Translations under genes and position numbers: made by a program
In this document: positions 1 to 7,723 of the stretch, piece after piece
Position numbering within the stretch: position 1 is the first letter of the stretch
Layout: each line of letters begins with the position of its first letter
From: Clostridia bacterium
Lineage (GTDB): Bacteria > Bacillota > Clostridia > Oscillospirales > CAG-272
Direction: 5' to 3'
DNA: 33,442 nt
Assembly: GCA_017937845.1 (NCBI GenBank)
Contig: JAGBCV010000044.1
Coordinates: 1 to 33,442 of the forward strand
Notes under the pieces: model-generated
Told to the model about the DNA's origin: nothing
Database searches by the model: none
What the model saw: only the letters and a program-made list of their open reading frames with translations

Positions 1-76
1 TCATGATCTCCGTCGTGCTGGTAAAATGCTGGCTGTTCACAAACGCTCTCAACATTTCTTTCGATGCTTTTTCCAT
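1..76 (-). CDS. IS256/Mutator-like transposase, N-terminal fragment
   Basis: An ATG at 76-74 on the minus strand follows an AGGAAG ribosome binding site (85-90, 8-base gap) and opens a frame of 25 residues that runs off the left edge. The peptide begins MEKASKEMLRAFVNSQ and ends in a TSTTEIM-like stretch. From memory this resembles the start of IS256/Mutator transposases of Clostridia, where a helix of this kind precedes the conserved K-x-x-F-x-D-x-L-Q-E segment. With so few residues the family is a tentative call. Any 5'-truncated gene with a similar helix could look the same. It sits apart from the S1-domain gene, with a terminator hairpin between them. Confidence 0.45.
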   Translation of the reverse strand, partial: MEKASKEMLRAFVNSQHFTSTTEIM

Positions 77-172
77 AAAAAATACTTCCTTTCAGATTTT
101 TTCTCATACTTTGAGTTTCGTCTGATTGGAAGTATTTATTCACTTTTACACAAAATTTTTCGGGGTCTCTCC
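1..172 (-). mobile_element. Left-edge insertion sequence, probable IS256/Mutator type (partial)
   Basis: The window opens inside a transposase gene read leftward, and the 5' flank of that gene ends in an AT-rich stretch at about 144-172. Read on the minus strand, this stretch begins GGAGAGACCCCG and continues into GAAAAATTTTGTGTAAA. That resembles, from memory, the outer ends of clostridial IS256-family elements. The exact terminus and target duplication cannot be fixed because the other end lies outside the window. The boundary near 172 is an estimate. Confidence 0.45.
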
Positions 173-244
173 TACAACACCGAACGCATCGCACGCGAAA
201 ATGAATATCAAAGTTTTTTAATGACTTGGAAATATTGAGAAAAC

Positions 245-280
245 AAAAGCAGAGAGTTTTGAATGGCTCTCTGCTTTTTC
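245..280. terminator. Bidirectional intrinsic terminator after the S1-domain gene
   Basis: A 9-bp perfect stem (AGCAGAGAG at 248-256 pairing with CTCTCTGCT at 267-275) has a 10-base loop. It is flanked by an A-run on the left and a T-run on the right, so it can end transcription in both directions. It lies directly downstream of the stop codon of the minus-strand gene ending at 285. Confidence 0.8.
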
Positions 281-284
281 ATAT

Positions 285-1223
285 TCATTCCTCAAACACC
301 GTCATGACCCGTCTTTCACATTCCGCAGGCGAATAGACCCATGAATCGATATGATTTCCGATGTCAAAATAATCAAATTTATAATCCATCGGCTGGCCTG
401 TGGCGTAAGCATCGACAAGCACGAGCTTGACTTTCATTTTCTCGGGAATGATATTTTTTATGTAGACTGCCGCACGCTGACCGACGGAAACGCCCTCGCG
501 ATATTCCGCAAGTCCCGCAAGATTTGGCGCAAGCTCGACAAAAATACCGTAAGGCTCAATGCTTCGCACCGTTCCTGCGACCGTTTGCCCGATCTCGAAG
601 CGAGATACGTTTTCTTCCCACGTGCCGAGAAGCTCCTTATGAGAAACGTAAATACGAGAATGCTCGCGGTCGATGCTTTTGATGATGGCTTTTATAGGCA
701 TACCCGCATAAAAGCGGTCACGCGGGTGAGCGATACGGGAAACAGAAATGCAATCGATGGAAAGCAAGGAGATCACCCCGCAACCGATATCGACAAATGC
801 TCCAAACGGTTCAAGATGGGTAATACGCGCATCGATGACATCTCCCGGGAGAAGCTGCATCAGATGATTTTCCAAGCAATCTCTTTGTGCCTCTCGGCGG
901 GAAAGGATCGCAACCGTTTCTTCCCCTTGCACTTCAAAGCCGATGACCTTAAAGCAAACGATCTTTCCGACGCGGGTGATGACGGCGATATCCTTGACCT
1001 CCTCGCCCGATACGTTATAGACCGCTTCCGACTTCGGAATCTTGCCCTTCATCGAGCCAAGGTCAACGTGGAGAGAAAATTCGGAATCGCAAAGCGTTGT
1101 GCGCGCCTCTAAAATTTTTCCTGTGGCGGCGGCTTTTTCAAGTGTATTTTGGGAATAATAATATTCACGAATATCGGCACCCGCGGAAACAAAGCCTTCG
1201 GGTCTGTATGCTTGTGTGTTCAT
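285..1223 (-). CDS. RNA-binding protein with three S1-like domains
   Basis: This 312-residue protein is probably cytoplasmic and probably binds RNA or the ribosome. It belongs to the wider group of ribosomal protein S1 homologues of Bacillota. Two clear S1 domains lie at about residues 124-198 (with PFGAFVDIGCGV, followed by IDREHSRIYVSHKELLGTWE) and 209-280 (with PYGIFVELAPNLAGLAE). A more divergent OB-like unit covers about 30-110 (FSLHVDLGSMKGKIPKSE). It is shorter than four- to six-domain S1 and longer than single-domain general stress proteins. The start follows a GGAGGA site 6 bases upstream. It stands alone between two terminators, so it is probably monocistronic. The exact target is unknown; it could be an S1 paralogue rather than rpsA itself. 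Confidence 0.82.
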   Translation of the reverse strand: MNTQAYRPEGFVSAGADIREYYYSQNTLEKAAATGKILEARTTLCDSEFSLHVDLGSMKGKIPKSEAVYNVSGEEVKDIAVITRVGKIVCFKVIGFEVQGEETVAILSRREAQRDCLENHLMQLLPGDVIDARITHLEPFGAFVDIGCGVISLLSIDCISVSRIAHPRDRFYAGMPIKAIIKSIDREHSRIYVSHKELLGTWEENVSRFEIGQTVAGTVRSIEPYGIFVELAPNLAGLAEYREGVSVGQRAAVYIKNIIPEKMKVKLVLVDAYATGQPMDYKFDYFDIGNHIDSWVYSPAECERRVMTVFEE

Positions 1224-1297
1224 AAGAATCCTCCGTTTTTATCTTTTGTAATCATAGAAACAATAGTATTCTATGCAAGAAGGCTTCTTACTATGAC

Positions 1298-1330
1298 AAA
1301 AACGCCCTCCGAAATTTCGGAGAGCGCTTC
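1298..1330 (-). terminator. Intrinsic terminator of the GH2 gene
   Basis: Read on the minus strand, a 12-bp stem (CGCTCTCCGAAA pairing with TTTCGGAGGGCG, one G-T pair) is followed by TTTTT. It begins 4 bases after the GH2 stop codon. The centre, CTCCGAAATTTCGGAG, is a perfect palindrome. Confidence 0.88.
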
Positions 1331-1334
1331 AAAA

Positions 1335-4300
1335 TCAATATGTGACAAGTCGATTATAAAAACGAACGGCGATGGGATTTTGCAAATGAGAATCCAAATC
1401 TACTTCGTTTATGATGATCTTACCCTTGCCGACGGGAAGCTCTGCACAGGCAAGAGCGGGATAAAGCTTCTGTCCCCATGCGCTTCCTTTCAGGCTGTTG
1501 CCGCTTGTCAAAATCGGCTTTGCGTCCTCTGCAAGGAACGTATAGCGCAAAATGGGTGTCATCATATCCTCTTTTTCGTTATACCACAAGCGGAAATCGT
1601 AAGGTGTGAAGCCCTCGACCAAGGGGTGTCCCGTTTTGCGGGAAACAAAATGGAGCGCACGCATACCGCAAGCCTTTACCTTGACCTCCTTGCCGTCGAT
1701 ATCATAAATACCCGGACGGAGATTTTGAATGATGACGGTTTCGCCATTTTGGGCTTTTTTCAGAAGCTCTTCTTTCTGTGCTTCAAAATCCTCGCCCGAA
1801 ACGATGGTCGCGGTGGGAATTTCCGTCTTTTCTCTGCGGAATATCTCGATTTCTTCGTCGCTGTAATGCAGAACCTTTCCGTTTGCATCCGTGAGAATGG
1901 CACGGAGCGTATAAAGCGTTCTATCGTCTGTTTCGGGCATGGTAAAGGTGATATCACCCTGCATAAACGAAGAATTTTCTCCGAATTTCGCATCGTATTT
2001 GCCAGAAAGCACGGCTTTTCCATCTTTGTCGAGAAGCTCCAAGATAAGCTTATGTCCGTCAGATACGGTGTGAGTATCGTTGCAGATGAAAAGCTCGATG
2101 CTTGCCTCTTCGCCTGCAAAATAGGTCTTTCTGTCGTTTCGGATGCTCACCATCAGCGGTGTCAAGGCATCGCGGTAGGTGAAGAATGCGGGCTTCGGAT
2201 TGCGCTCACAATCCACGACGGTCTTCATCCAGCCCGACGGCCAAGCGTCAATAAACAGATGCAACGCAAAGGTGATCATATTCGGGTCACGGCGGAAGGC
2301 TTCCGTTTGTACTCTTGTGCCAAATGCTTGATGCTTATGGCTCTCGCGCACCCAATCTTCAAGATTATCCTGCGTATCATAATAGAAATAGTGCATATTT
2401 CCGCTTTGCGCGTCCTTGATCATACCAGGCTCCCACGTTTTTTCTTCCTCGGGAGTCTGCGGCAGCCATTCCTTGGGATAGCGCGCACGCATGAGCGGTA
2501 CGGGATCAAGTCCCTCTGCGCCAAATTCGCCGCAGCCGTAATACCAGCCCTCCTTCACGCCGAGCCAGTGACCGCGGTGGAGCTTGCCCATATCGATGCC
2601 GTGACCGTTATACCACGTACAATACACGTGATTATCGGGCAAGGTATTATCCGGGGGGTCATAGTCGCCGTCGATATGCTTGATGACGCGGTCGGGATTC
2701 AAAAAGCGGACCGCCGTGTCACACGCTTCAAAGAACGCTTCCATTTCGTCGCGCACGAGATGTCTGTGCGGACGGTTTCCGCCGTTTGCCATCGGCTCGT
2801 TCATGTAAGAGATGAGAACGCTCGACGCATGGGGACGAATGAGGCGCTCCATCTCCTCGGATTGACGAACGCCCTCGGCAAATTTCGTTCTTCGCATAAC
2901 GGTAAACAAAGGCAGGTCGGTTTGAAGCATCAGACCGATACAGTCGCAAAGCTCGTAAATTTCCTTTTGAACGGGTCTTTGCGTGAGGCGCAGAAAATTC
3001 ATATTGCACGCCTTTGCCATGAGCATATCGTAAAGAAGCATATCGTCATCGCCACGCAAAACGTCCTGCTGTTCATAACCCATCGTATTCGCGCCGCGCA
3101 AGCGAATGGATCTGCCGTTGAGATAGAACATGCCTTTTTTCTCGCCGTCCATATCCTCGGTGAAGCTTCTCATGCCGAAAACGGAGGTCTGCATATCCGT
3201 CTTTTTGCCATCTGCGGTGAGCGTTACCTGCGCCTCATAGAGATACGGCGCGTCAAGCTCCCACATGCGGATATCCGCCATCGGGAAGCGAAGCTTGACA
3301 AGGTTTGCACCCTTATAAAACGTCAGCTTCATTGCATCCCGCATCTTGTCTGCATTTGCAAGGTCGGATACGGATACCATATCGCCACGATAAGCATCTT
3401 TGAATGTAATGGGAGTATATTCATAGTTTTCCAAAACGGTCTTTTCAAAGTTTCTGCCGTATACGGAGTAGGAAAGGGAGAGCTCCTTGGGCGGCATATA
3501 GTCGCTATTATAAACCTCGCACCAGATCTCAAACTCACTGGTTTCCGGGAGAGGTCGCACGTATACGTCGGAAAGAAAGATGCGCGAGCGTGTTTCCACG
3601 AAAACGCCTTGGCAGATACCCGCTCCCGGAGGACAATGATGCCAGCCTGTTTCGGAATCGTCATAGCCCAAGCCCGTCGCGGCGTACATTTTGTCGCCCT
3701 CAAGACGGACGGGCATGGAGGTCGGACCTTGATTGCCGCCGTAAACGAAATCGTTTTTCACGGTAACGACGAGAACGTTTTCACCGTCACGGATATACGG
3801 TGTCGCATCAAATTCAAACGCGCCGAAAAATCCCTCGTGTGTGCCGAGGAGCGCACCATTGAGAAATACCTCCGCGATATAATCCACGCCGTCAAAATGG
3901 ATATAGGTCGCTTTATCTGCCGTAGGCTTGACGGTATCAAATACGGTACGGTAATACGTGACCGTCGCGCCCGTCGGTCCGAAATAATACGGAACGTTGA
4001 TGCGCGTCCATTCTCCCTCGCCGCGAAGCACGCGGGTGAAATCCGCGAAATCCTCGGGGGTAGCTTCTCTCATATCAAACGCTTTGAGATTCACCGTTTC
4101 GCGTGTGGAAACGGGAATCGGCGCGAGCTTTTGCATAAAGGGCGCATAGTGCGTTTTTAACGCTTCGATCTCAAAATCAAGCTCTTCTCGAGTACTGATT
4201 TTCGGATAAACTGCGGTCGGGGTATCGTTTTCGGGTCTTGTCAAAGGAAAGCGAACGCCGTTTTTCGGGGTCGGCTCGGGGAAAACGAGGGGCGCTCGTT

Positions 4301-4346
4301 TGGAACCGATGTCATTTGCGGCAATCGCGCCAAAATGGTCAGCCAT
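1335..4346 (-). CDS. Family 2 glycoside hydrolase (beta-galactosidase/glucuronidase/mannosidase superfamily)
   Basis: A 1003-residue enzyme of GH2 architecture. An N-terminal jelly-roll sugar-binding domain covers roughly 90-265 (YIHFDGVDYIAEVFLNG, GENVLVVTVKNDF). It is followed by an Ig-like domain to about 400 (WELDAPYLYEAQVTL), a TIM barrel from about 405 (FYLNGRSIRLRGAN) and C-terminal beta domains. The likely acid/base is Glu517 in ISYMNEPM and the nucleophile Glu607 in GCGEFGAEG; the 90-residue spacing fits GH2. There is no signal peptide, so it probably acts on imported oligosaccharides or glycosides in the cytoplasm. The substrate cannot be told from sequence. The start at 4346 is preferred over an ATG 18 bases upstream because AAAGGATG lies 8 bases before it. 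It is transcribed away from the glycosyltransferase gene. Confidence 0.88.
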   Translation of the reverse strand: MADHFGAIAANDIGSKRAPLVFPEPTPKNGVRFPLTRPENDTPTAVYPKISTREELDFEIEALKTHYAPFMQKLAPIPVSTRETVNLKAFDMREATPEDFADFTRVLRGEGEWTRINVPYYFGPTGATVTYYRTVFDTVKPTADKATYIHFDGVDYIAEVFLNGALLGTHEGFFGAFEFDATPYIRDGENVLVVTVKNDFVYGGNQGPTSMPVRLEGDKMYAATGLGYDDSETGWHHCPPGAGICQGVFVETRSRIFLSDVYVRPLPETSEFEIWCEVYNSDYMPPKELSLSYSVYGRNFEKTVLENYEYTPITFKDAYRGDMVSVSDLANADKMRDAMKLTFYKGANLVKLRFPMADIRMWELDAPYLYEAQVTLTADGKKTDMQTSVFGMRSFTEDMDGEKKGMFYLNGRSIRLRGANTMGYEQQDVLRGDDDMLLYDMLMAKACNMNFLRLTQRPVQKEIYELCDCIGLMLQTDLPLFTVMRRTKFAEGVRQSEEMERLIRPHASSVLISYMNEPMANGGNRPHRHLVRDEMEAFFEACDTAVRFLNPDRVIKHIDGDYDPPDNTLPDNHVYCTWYNGHGIDMGKLHRGHWLGVKEGWYYGCGEFGAEGLDPVPLMRARYPKEWLPQTPEEEKTWEPGMIKDAQSGNMHYFYYDTQDNLEDWVRESHKHQAFGTRVQTEAFRRDPNMITFALHLFIDAWPSGWMKTVVDCERNPKPAFFTYRDALTPLMVSIRNDRKTYFAGEEASIELFICNDTHTVSDGHKLILELLDKDGKAVLSGKYDAKFGENSSFMQGDITFTMPETDDRTLYTLRAILTDANGKVLHYSDEEIEIFRREKTEIPTATIVSGEDFEAQKEELLKKAQNGETVIIQNLRPGIYDIDGKEVKVKACGMRALHFVSRKTGHPLVEGFTPYDFRLWYNEKEDMMTPILRYTFLAEDAKPILTSGNSLKGSAWGQKLYPALACAELPVGKGKIIINEVDLDSHLQNPIAVRFYNRLVTY

Positions 4347-4385
4347 AAAAAAACATCCTTTCATTTTTTCTGAAATTACAAAAAC

Positions 4386-4414
4386 ATTATTGCATGAGAA
4401 TCGAAAAATGTCAA
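4386..4414 (-). promoter_or_regulatory. Promoter of the GH2 gene
   Basis: On the minus strand TTGACA (4414-4409) and AATAAT (4391-4386) are separated by 17 bases. The predicted transcript start is about 30 bases before the ribosome binding site. The -35 is one arm of an inverted repeat (4409-4425). Confidence 0.65.
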
Positions 4415-4425
4415 TGATTTTGACA
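4409..4425. promoter_or_regulatory. Inverted repeat overlapping the GH2 promoter, possible operator
   Basis: TGTCAA and TTGACA are separated by 5 bases (4409-4414 and 4420-4425). The left arm coincides with the GH2 -35 element, so a bound protein would block that promoter. No cognate regulator is identified in the window. Confidence 0.35.
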
Positions 4426-4453
4426 CTTTTTTAGAAAAAATACCGTCTTACGC

Positions 4454-4482
4454 TTTACAGAAAACCCGATTTTTGATAAAAT
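4454..4482 (+). promoter_or_regulatory. Promoter of the glycosyltransferase gene
   Basis: TTTACA (4454-4459), a 17-base spacer and TAAAAT (4477-4482) lie 32 bases before the start codon and point away from the GH2 promoter. Confidence 0.65.
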
Positions 4483-4514
4483 AATCATACATCTTTCAAA
4501 AAGGAACGAAACGT

Positions 4515-5651
4515 ATGAAACAGAAAATGCTCATCATCGGCATCACCATGGCGGCGGCAGGAAGCGAAAAATCCTTTCTTTCCTTTGCTCGTCACGCCAT
4601 CGATTACGATCAATATGAAGTAGACCTGCTCTTGGCGAAAAAAACGGGGGACTTCCTCTCACAAATACCCAAAAACATCCGCGTTCTGGAAATGGGCAAG
4701 GAGGGCGAGATCTTTCTCATCAACCGCGATAACGCCGCAAGGATCATTGCGCGGAGATACCTTTTGAAAAACCCCTTACGCGCCTTTTCCCTGCTCCCTC
4801 ATATCATCAAAAGAAAAACGGCGAAGACCGCCGCCGAAAAGGATTTCGCTTCCAACCGTATGTGGTGTGAGCTTCTCAAAAAAATGCCTGCATGGGATAC
4901 GGAATATGACGTGGCGCTTGCATATTGGGGCGACCATACGATGTTTTATATGTGTGATAAGGTCAAGGCGAAGAAAAAGATCGCATGGCTTCATTTTGAT
5001 TACGCAAATCCTCCGCGAGAGGACGCACTCTATCTGCATTATTTCTCAAAATGTGACAAGGTCGTCACCGTTTCCAAAAAAATCGAGGCTTCTCTCAAAC
5101 AGGCGCTCCCCGAAATCGCGGATAAGGTCATGACGATGGAGAACATCATCGACGCGGAGGATATTTTGCAACGCGCAAGCGAGCCTTGCGATCTTGCAGA
5201 CGATTTTCAGGGTATCCGTCTTTTGACCGTCGGCAGAATCTGCCATCAAAAGGGCTATGACATGGCGATCCCCGCCATCGCGCGCCTTATTTCGGAAAAG
5301 CACGATATCAAATGGTATATCATCGGGGACGGGGAGGCAATAGATAAGGAAAATCTTCATGCGCGGATTCGGCAATATGGCTTACAGGACAGGGTCTCTT
5401 TTTTGGGAATCCGTCAAAATCCGTATCCGTATATGAAGGCTTGCGATATCTATCTCCAGCCGTCGCGTCACGAGGGAAAGCCCATTGCCGTGGAAGAAGC
5501 GAAAATCTTGCAAAAGCCGATCGTCGTGACGGATTATTCCTCGGCAAGGGAGCAGATGGCAGGATATCCGATTTATGAAATTGCAGAGATTTCGGAAGAT
5601 GGAATTTACGGGGGCTTGCAGACGATGCTCAAGCGCATTGGAATCGTATAA
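4515..5651 (+). CDS. GT-B glycosyltransferase, family 4 type
   Basis: A 378-residue cytoplasmic or membrane-associated glycosyltransferase that probably moves a sugar from a nucleotide donor to a cell-surface glycan or lipid acceptor. The N-terminal Rossmann half opens MLIIGITMAAAGSEKS. The C-terminal half carries the usual family 4 features: LLTVGRICHQKGYDMAI near 234-250, a GDGE donor-site turn (about 272-275), and ACDIYLQPSRHEGKPIAVEE with the E-x7-E-type motif (about 312-332). The start follows AAGGA. The gene is single, with its own promoter and a terminator immediately after it. There are no neighbouring cell-wall or capsule genes to suggest the acceptor. Confidence 0.87.
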   Translation: MKQKMLIIGITMAAAGSEKSFLSFARHAIDYDQYEVDLLLAKKTGDFLSQIPKNIRVLEMGKEGEIFLINRDNAARIIARRYLLKNPLRAFSLLPHIIKRKTAKTAAEKDFASNRMWCELLKKMPAWDTEYDVALAYWGDHTMFYMCDKVKAKKKIAWLHFDYANPPREDALYLHYFSKCDKVVTVSKKIEASLKQALPEIADKVMTMENIIDAEDILQRASEPCDLADDFQGIRLLTVGRICHQKGYDMAIPAIARLISEKHDIKWYIIGDGEAIDKENLHARIRQYGLQDRVSFLGIRQNPYPYMKACDIYLQPSRHEGKPIAVEEAKILQKPIVVTDYSSAREQMAGYPIYEIAEISEDGIYGGLQTMLKRIGIV

Positions 5652-5653
5652 GA

Positions 5654-5678
5654 AAAGCGGGGTTTACCCGCTTTTTTT
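5654..5678 (+). terminator. Intrinsic terminator after the glycosyltransferase gene
   Basis: An 8-bp stem AAAGCGGG/CCCGCTTT (5654-5661, 5667-5674) with a 5-base loop is followed by a T-run reaching 5678, three bases after the stop codon. Confidence 0.88.
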
Positions 5679-5728
5679 CGTTATCCGTCCGCTTACGCCC
5701 CGCAAAACGACCGAAGACCCAAAAACTA

Positions 5729-5757
5729 TTGCAAAAAAATTTTGTTTTCTGTAAAAT
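5729..5757 (+). promoter_or_regulatory. Promoter of the LytTR-DUF3021 operon
   Basis: TTGCAA (5729-5734), a 17-base spacer and TAAAAT (5752-5757) lie 24 bases before the LytTR start codon. A GGAAGGAGGG ribosome binding site lies between. LytTR proteins often bind paired direct repeats upstream of -35; no convincing pair was found by eye. Confidence 0.65.
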
Positions 5758-5781
5758 GAAGATCGGAAGGAGGGATTCCAA

Positions 5782-6216
5782 ATGAAATATCAAACCATTG
5801 TGGATAAGGAGCGCGAAGAAGAAGTTCTCATCTATGTGCATCAAAAAAACGAAGCCTCTCAAAAAATCGAGGCTTTCGTAAGCGGACTTTCCACAGAGCT
5901 TTACGGATATCGGGATAAAATATCGGTCAGGCTCTCTCCGTCGGAGATCCAATGCGTTACAATTCAAGACGGGAAAAGTTTCGCTATGACGCAAGACGAA
6001 ACGTATCAGCTCAAGGAAAGGCTGTATATGCTCGAAGACGTTTTGGGAGATTCTTTTTTGAAGATCAATCAATCTTGTATCGCCAACATCCACAAAATCA
6101 AAAAATTTGACGCGACCTTTTCGGGTGCGCTCCTTGTCATCTTTCAAAACGGATACAGGGATTACGTATCCAGAAGACGTCTGAAAGCTGTGAAAGAAAG
6201 GATCGGATTTTTATGA
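5782..6216 (+). CDS. LytTR-family DNA-binding regulator
   Basis: A 144-residue transcription regulator consisting of a short N-terminal segment and a LytTR beta-fold DNA-binding domain from about residue 50 to the end. It has the IQCVTIQDGKSFAMTQDETY strands, then LEDVLGDSFLKINQSCIANI and VSRRRLKAVKERIGF. There is no receiver domain, so it is not a classical two-component response regulator. Its stop overlaps the start of the DUF3021 membrane protein gene by four bases (ATGA), implying translational coupling. In streptococcal LytTR regulatory systems such as HdrRM and BrsRM, a membrane partner holds a stand-alone LytTR activator inactive. The same arrangement is inferred here, and autoregulation would be usual. 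The targets are unknown. Confidence 0.88.
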   Translation: MKYQTIVDKEREEEVLIYVHQKNEASQKIEAFVSGLSTELYGYRDKISVRLSPSEIQCVTIQDGKSFAMTQDETYQLKERLYMLEDVLGDSFLKINQSCIANIHKIKKFDATFSGALLVIFQNGYRDYVSRRRLKAVKERIGFL

Positions 6217-6632
6217 TGAAACAGTATGTACTTACATTTTTACACAGAGGGCTGATGTTCGGCGGCTTCGGTCCCATCATTCTCGGTATCATTTATTTTA
6301 TCCTATCGCTGACGATTCCGAATTTTGCCCTGAGCGGCGCGGAGGTTTTGATCGCCATCGTTTCCATTTATTTGCTCGCGTTCATTCATGCGGGCGCAAG
6401 TGTTTTCAACCAAATCGAGAAATGGCCTCTCGCCAAATCTCTGTTTTGCCATTTCGCAACGCTTTATCTCGCATATGTCGGTTGTTATCTTCTCAACGCT
6501 TGGATTCCGTTTGAACCGATGGTCATCGTGATCTTTACCGCTATTTTTGCCGTCACTTATTTCGCCGTTTGGCTCACCGTTGTGTCTATCATCAAGGCGA
6601 CCAGCAAAAAAATGAATCGCGCCTTGAAATAA
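6213..6632 (+). CDS. DUF3021-family membrane protein, LytTR partner
   Basis: A 139-residue integral membrane protein with four predicted helices at about 17-33, 43-61, 77-95 and 101-125, and a basic C-terminus. Size, helix layout and the adjacent LytTR gene match DUF3021 proteins. It probably senses an envelope signal and modulates the LytTR regulator whose gene overlaps it by four bases. There is no signal peptide and no catalytic motif. The sensing role is inferred from context; the family function is not established. Confidence 0.8.
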   Translation: MMKQYVLTFLHRGLMFGGFGPIILGIIYFILSLTIPNFALSGAEVLIAIVSIYLLAFIHAGASVFNQIEKWPLAKSLFCHFATLYLAYVGCYLLNAWIPFEPMVIVIFTAIFAVTYFAVWLTVVSIIKATSKKMNRALK

Positions 6633-6655
6633 TTTGCAAAAGCCGACGCTTGCCA

Positions 6656-6684
6656 TTGCTTTTCTCTCCGTTCTGCGATATAAT
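6656..6684 (+). promoter_or_regulatory. Promoter of the AlbA_2-type gene
   Basis: TTGCTT (6656-6661) and TATAAT (6679-6684) with a 17-base spacer lie just after the DUF3021 stop codon. The following gene therefore has its own promoter. Confidence 0.65.
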
Positions 6685-6714
6685 AAAGATAGAACAGAGC
6701 GGGAGGGATTTCGT

Positions 6715-7356
6715 ATGATTGATTTTGAAAACATTGAAAAATACAAAGAAAACAATCGCATCGAGGCGAAAAAGGCGGTCGGCGGTCTTCCCCACAGCAT
6801 TTGGGAAACGTATTCCGCTTTCGCCAACACGCTCGGCGGTATCATTTTGCTCGGCGTCGAGGAGCACCCCGACAAGACCTTTCACACCGTCAAGCTCCCC
6901 GACCCCGAACAGCTCGTTGAGGATTTTTGGGAGCTTGTGAAAAATCCCAAAAAGGCAAGCGTCAACATTCTTTCCGAAAAGGACGTGACGATCGAAGACG
7001 CAGAGGACAGAAAGATCGTGGCGATCCGCGTACCGCGTGCGCCCCGCGCTCTCCGTCCCGTTTACGTGGAGGGAAATCCCTTGACGGGGACATACCGCCG
7101 AAACGGAGAGGGTGATTACCGTTGCACGCCCGACGAAGTCCGCAAAATGATGAAGGAATCCACGCAAAAGCCGATGCCGATCCCCGCGCAAAAGCAAGCG
7201 ATCATCGTATATCTCACGGAAAAGATCACCGCCACGAGCGCGGAGATCGCCGACCTTTTGGATATTCAGGTCTCAGAGGCGGAAACGATACTCGCGGAGC
7301 TTTTGGCAAAGGAGATCATCATATCGGAGCATGGCAATTATAAACTGAAAGCATAA
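6715..7356 (+). CDS. AlbA_2/Schlafen-type putative DNA-binding protein with winged-helix C-terminus
   Basis: A 213-residue protein. The first about 140 residues match the AlbA_2 (Schlafen AAA-4-like) domain: E-x-KKAVGGLPHSIWETYSAFANT, then GGIILLGVEEHP and a TGTYRRNGEGDYR segment. The last about 60 residues look like a winged helix (TSAEIADLLDIQVSEAETIL). Members are annotated as putative transcriptional regulators or nucleic-acid-binding proteins; no enzymatic activity can be assigned. The start at 6715 is chosen because GGGAGGG lies 8 bases upstream; an in-frame extension from 6634 overlaps the promoter. It is single-gene, ending at a strong terminator shared with azlD. Confidence 0.8.
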   Translation: MIDFENIEKYKENNRIEAKKAVGGLPHSIWETYSAFANTLGGIILLGVEEHPDKTFHTVKLPDPEQLVEDFWELVKNPKKASVNILSEKDVTIEDAEDRKIVAIRVPRAPRALRPVYVEGNPLTGTYRRNGEGDYRCTPDEVRKMMKESTQKPMPIPAQKQAIIVYLTEKITATSAEIADLLDIQVSEAETILAELLAKEIIISEHGNYKLKA

Positions 7357-7360
7357 GATA

Positions 7361-7399
7361 ACGCCCCTCGTTTGCGATAAGCAGACGGGGGCGTTTGTT
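7361..7399. terminator. Terminator hairpin between the AlbA_2-type gene and azlD
   Basis: A long stem pairs ACGCCCC-CGTTTGC (7361-7375, one bulged T) with GCAGACGGGGGCGT (7381-7394) around a 5-base loop. It lies between convergent stop codons. T-rich sequence follows on the plus side. Confidence 0.75.
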
Positions 7400-7405
7400 A
7401 TGCGA

Positions 7406-7723
7406 TCACAAAAAGGCAATGATACATTCCGTCAGCAATACGCCGACGCAAGCCGTCACCGCCACGATGGTAAGGCTCTTACTTTTCAGCGATACGACGA
7501 TCGCCGCCGCAAGTCCAACGGATGCGGACAGCACGTTTCCCGTCGCATAAAGCGCCGCGGGGAACGTCATTGCGGCAAGAACGGTATACGGGATATAATA
7601 CAAAAACGAGATGGCAAATCGGTTTTTGAGCTTTTTTCGCATCAGCGCAAACGGAATGGCGCGGACAAGATAGGTCGAACCTGCCATGATCAGCAGATAA
7701 ATCAGAAATTCCTTGGTATCCAT
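7406..7723 (-). CDS. azlD: AzlD-type small subunit of a branched-chain amino acid exporter
   Basis: A 105-residue membrane protein with about four hydrophobic helices and the family signature STYLVRAIPFALMRK near the N-terminus (about residues 16-30). AzlD works with AzlC to export branched-chain amino acids or analogues such as azaleucine. The start at 7723 overlaps the azlC stop codon by one base (TAATG), with GGAGG about ten bases upstream inside azlC. A longer frame from 7786 lacks a ribosome binding site and overlaps azlC. It is the last gene of the operon reductase-azlC-azlD and ends at the shared terminator. Confidence 0.9.
   Translation of the reverse strand: MDTKEFLIYLLIMAGSTYLVRAIPFALMRKKLKNRFAISFLYYIPYTVLAAMTFPAALYATGNVLSASVGLAAAIVVSLKSKSLTIVAVTACVGVLLTECIIAFL

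Noticed and set aside
26..238. A 70-codon plus-strand frame at the left edge
   Set aside because: It overlaps the transposase start and the insertion-sequence end in antisense and lacks a ribosome binding site.
1149..4160. A 1003-codon open frame on the plus strand
   Set aside because: It lies antisense and in phase to the well-supported GH2 gene, has no ribosome binding site, and its translation matches nothing recognisable. It is explained by codon avoidance.
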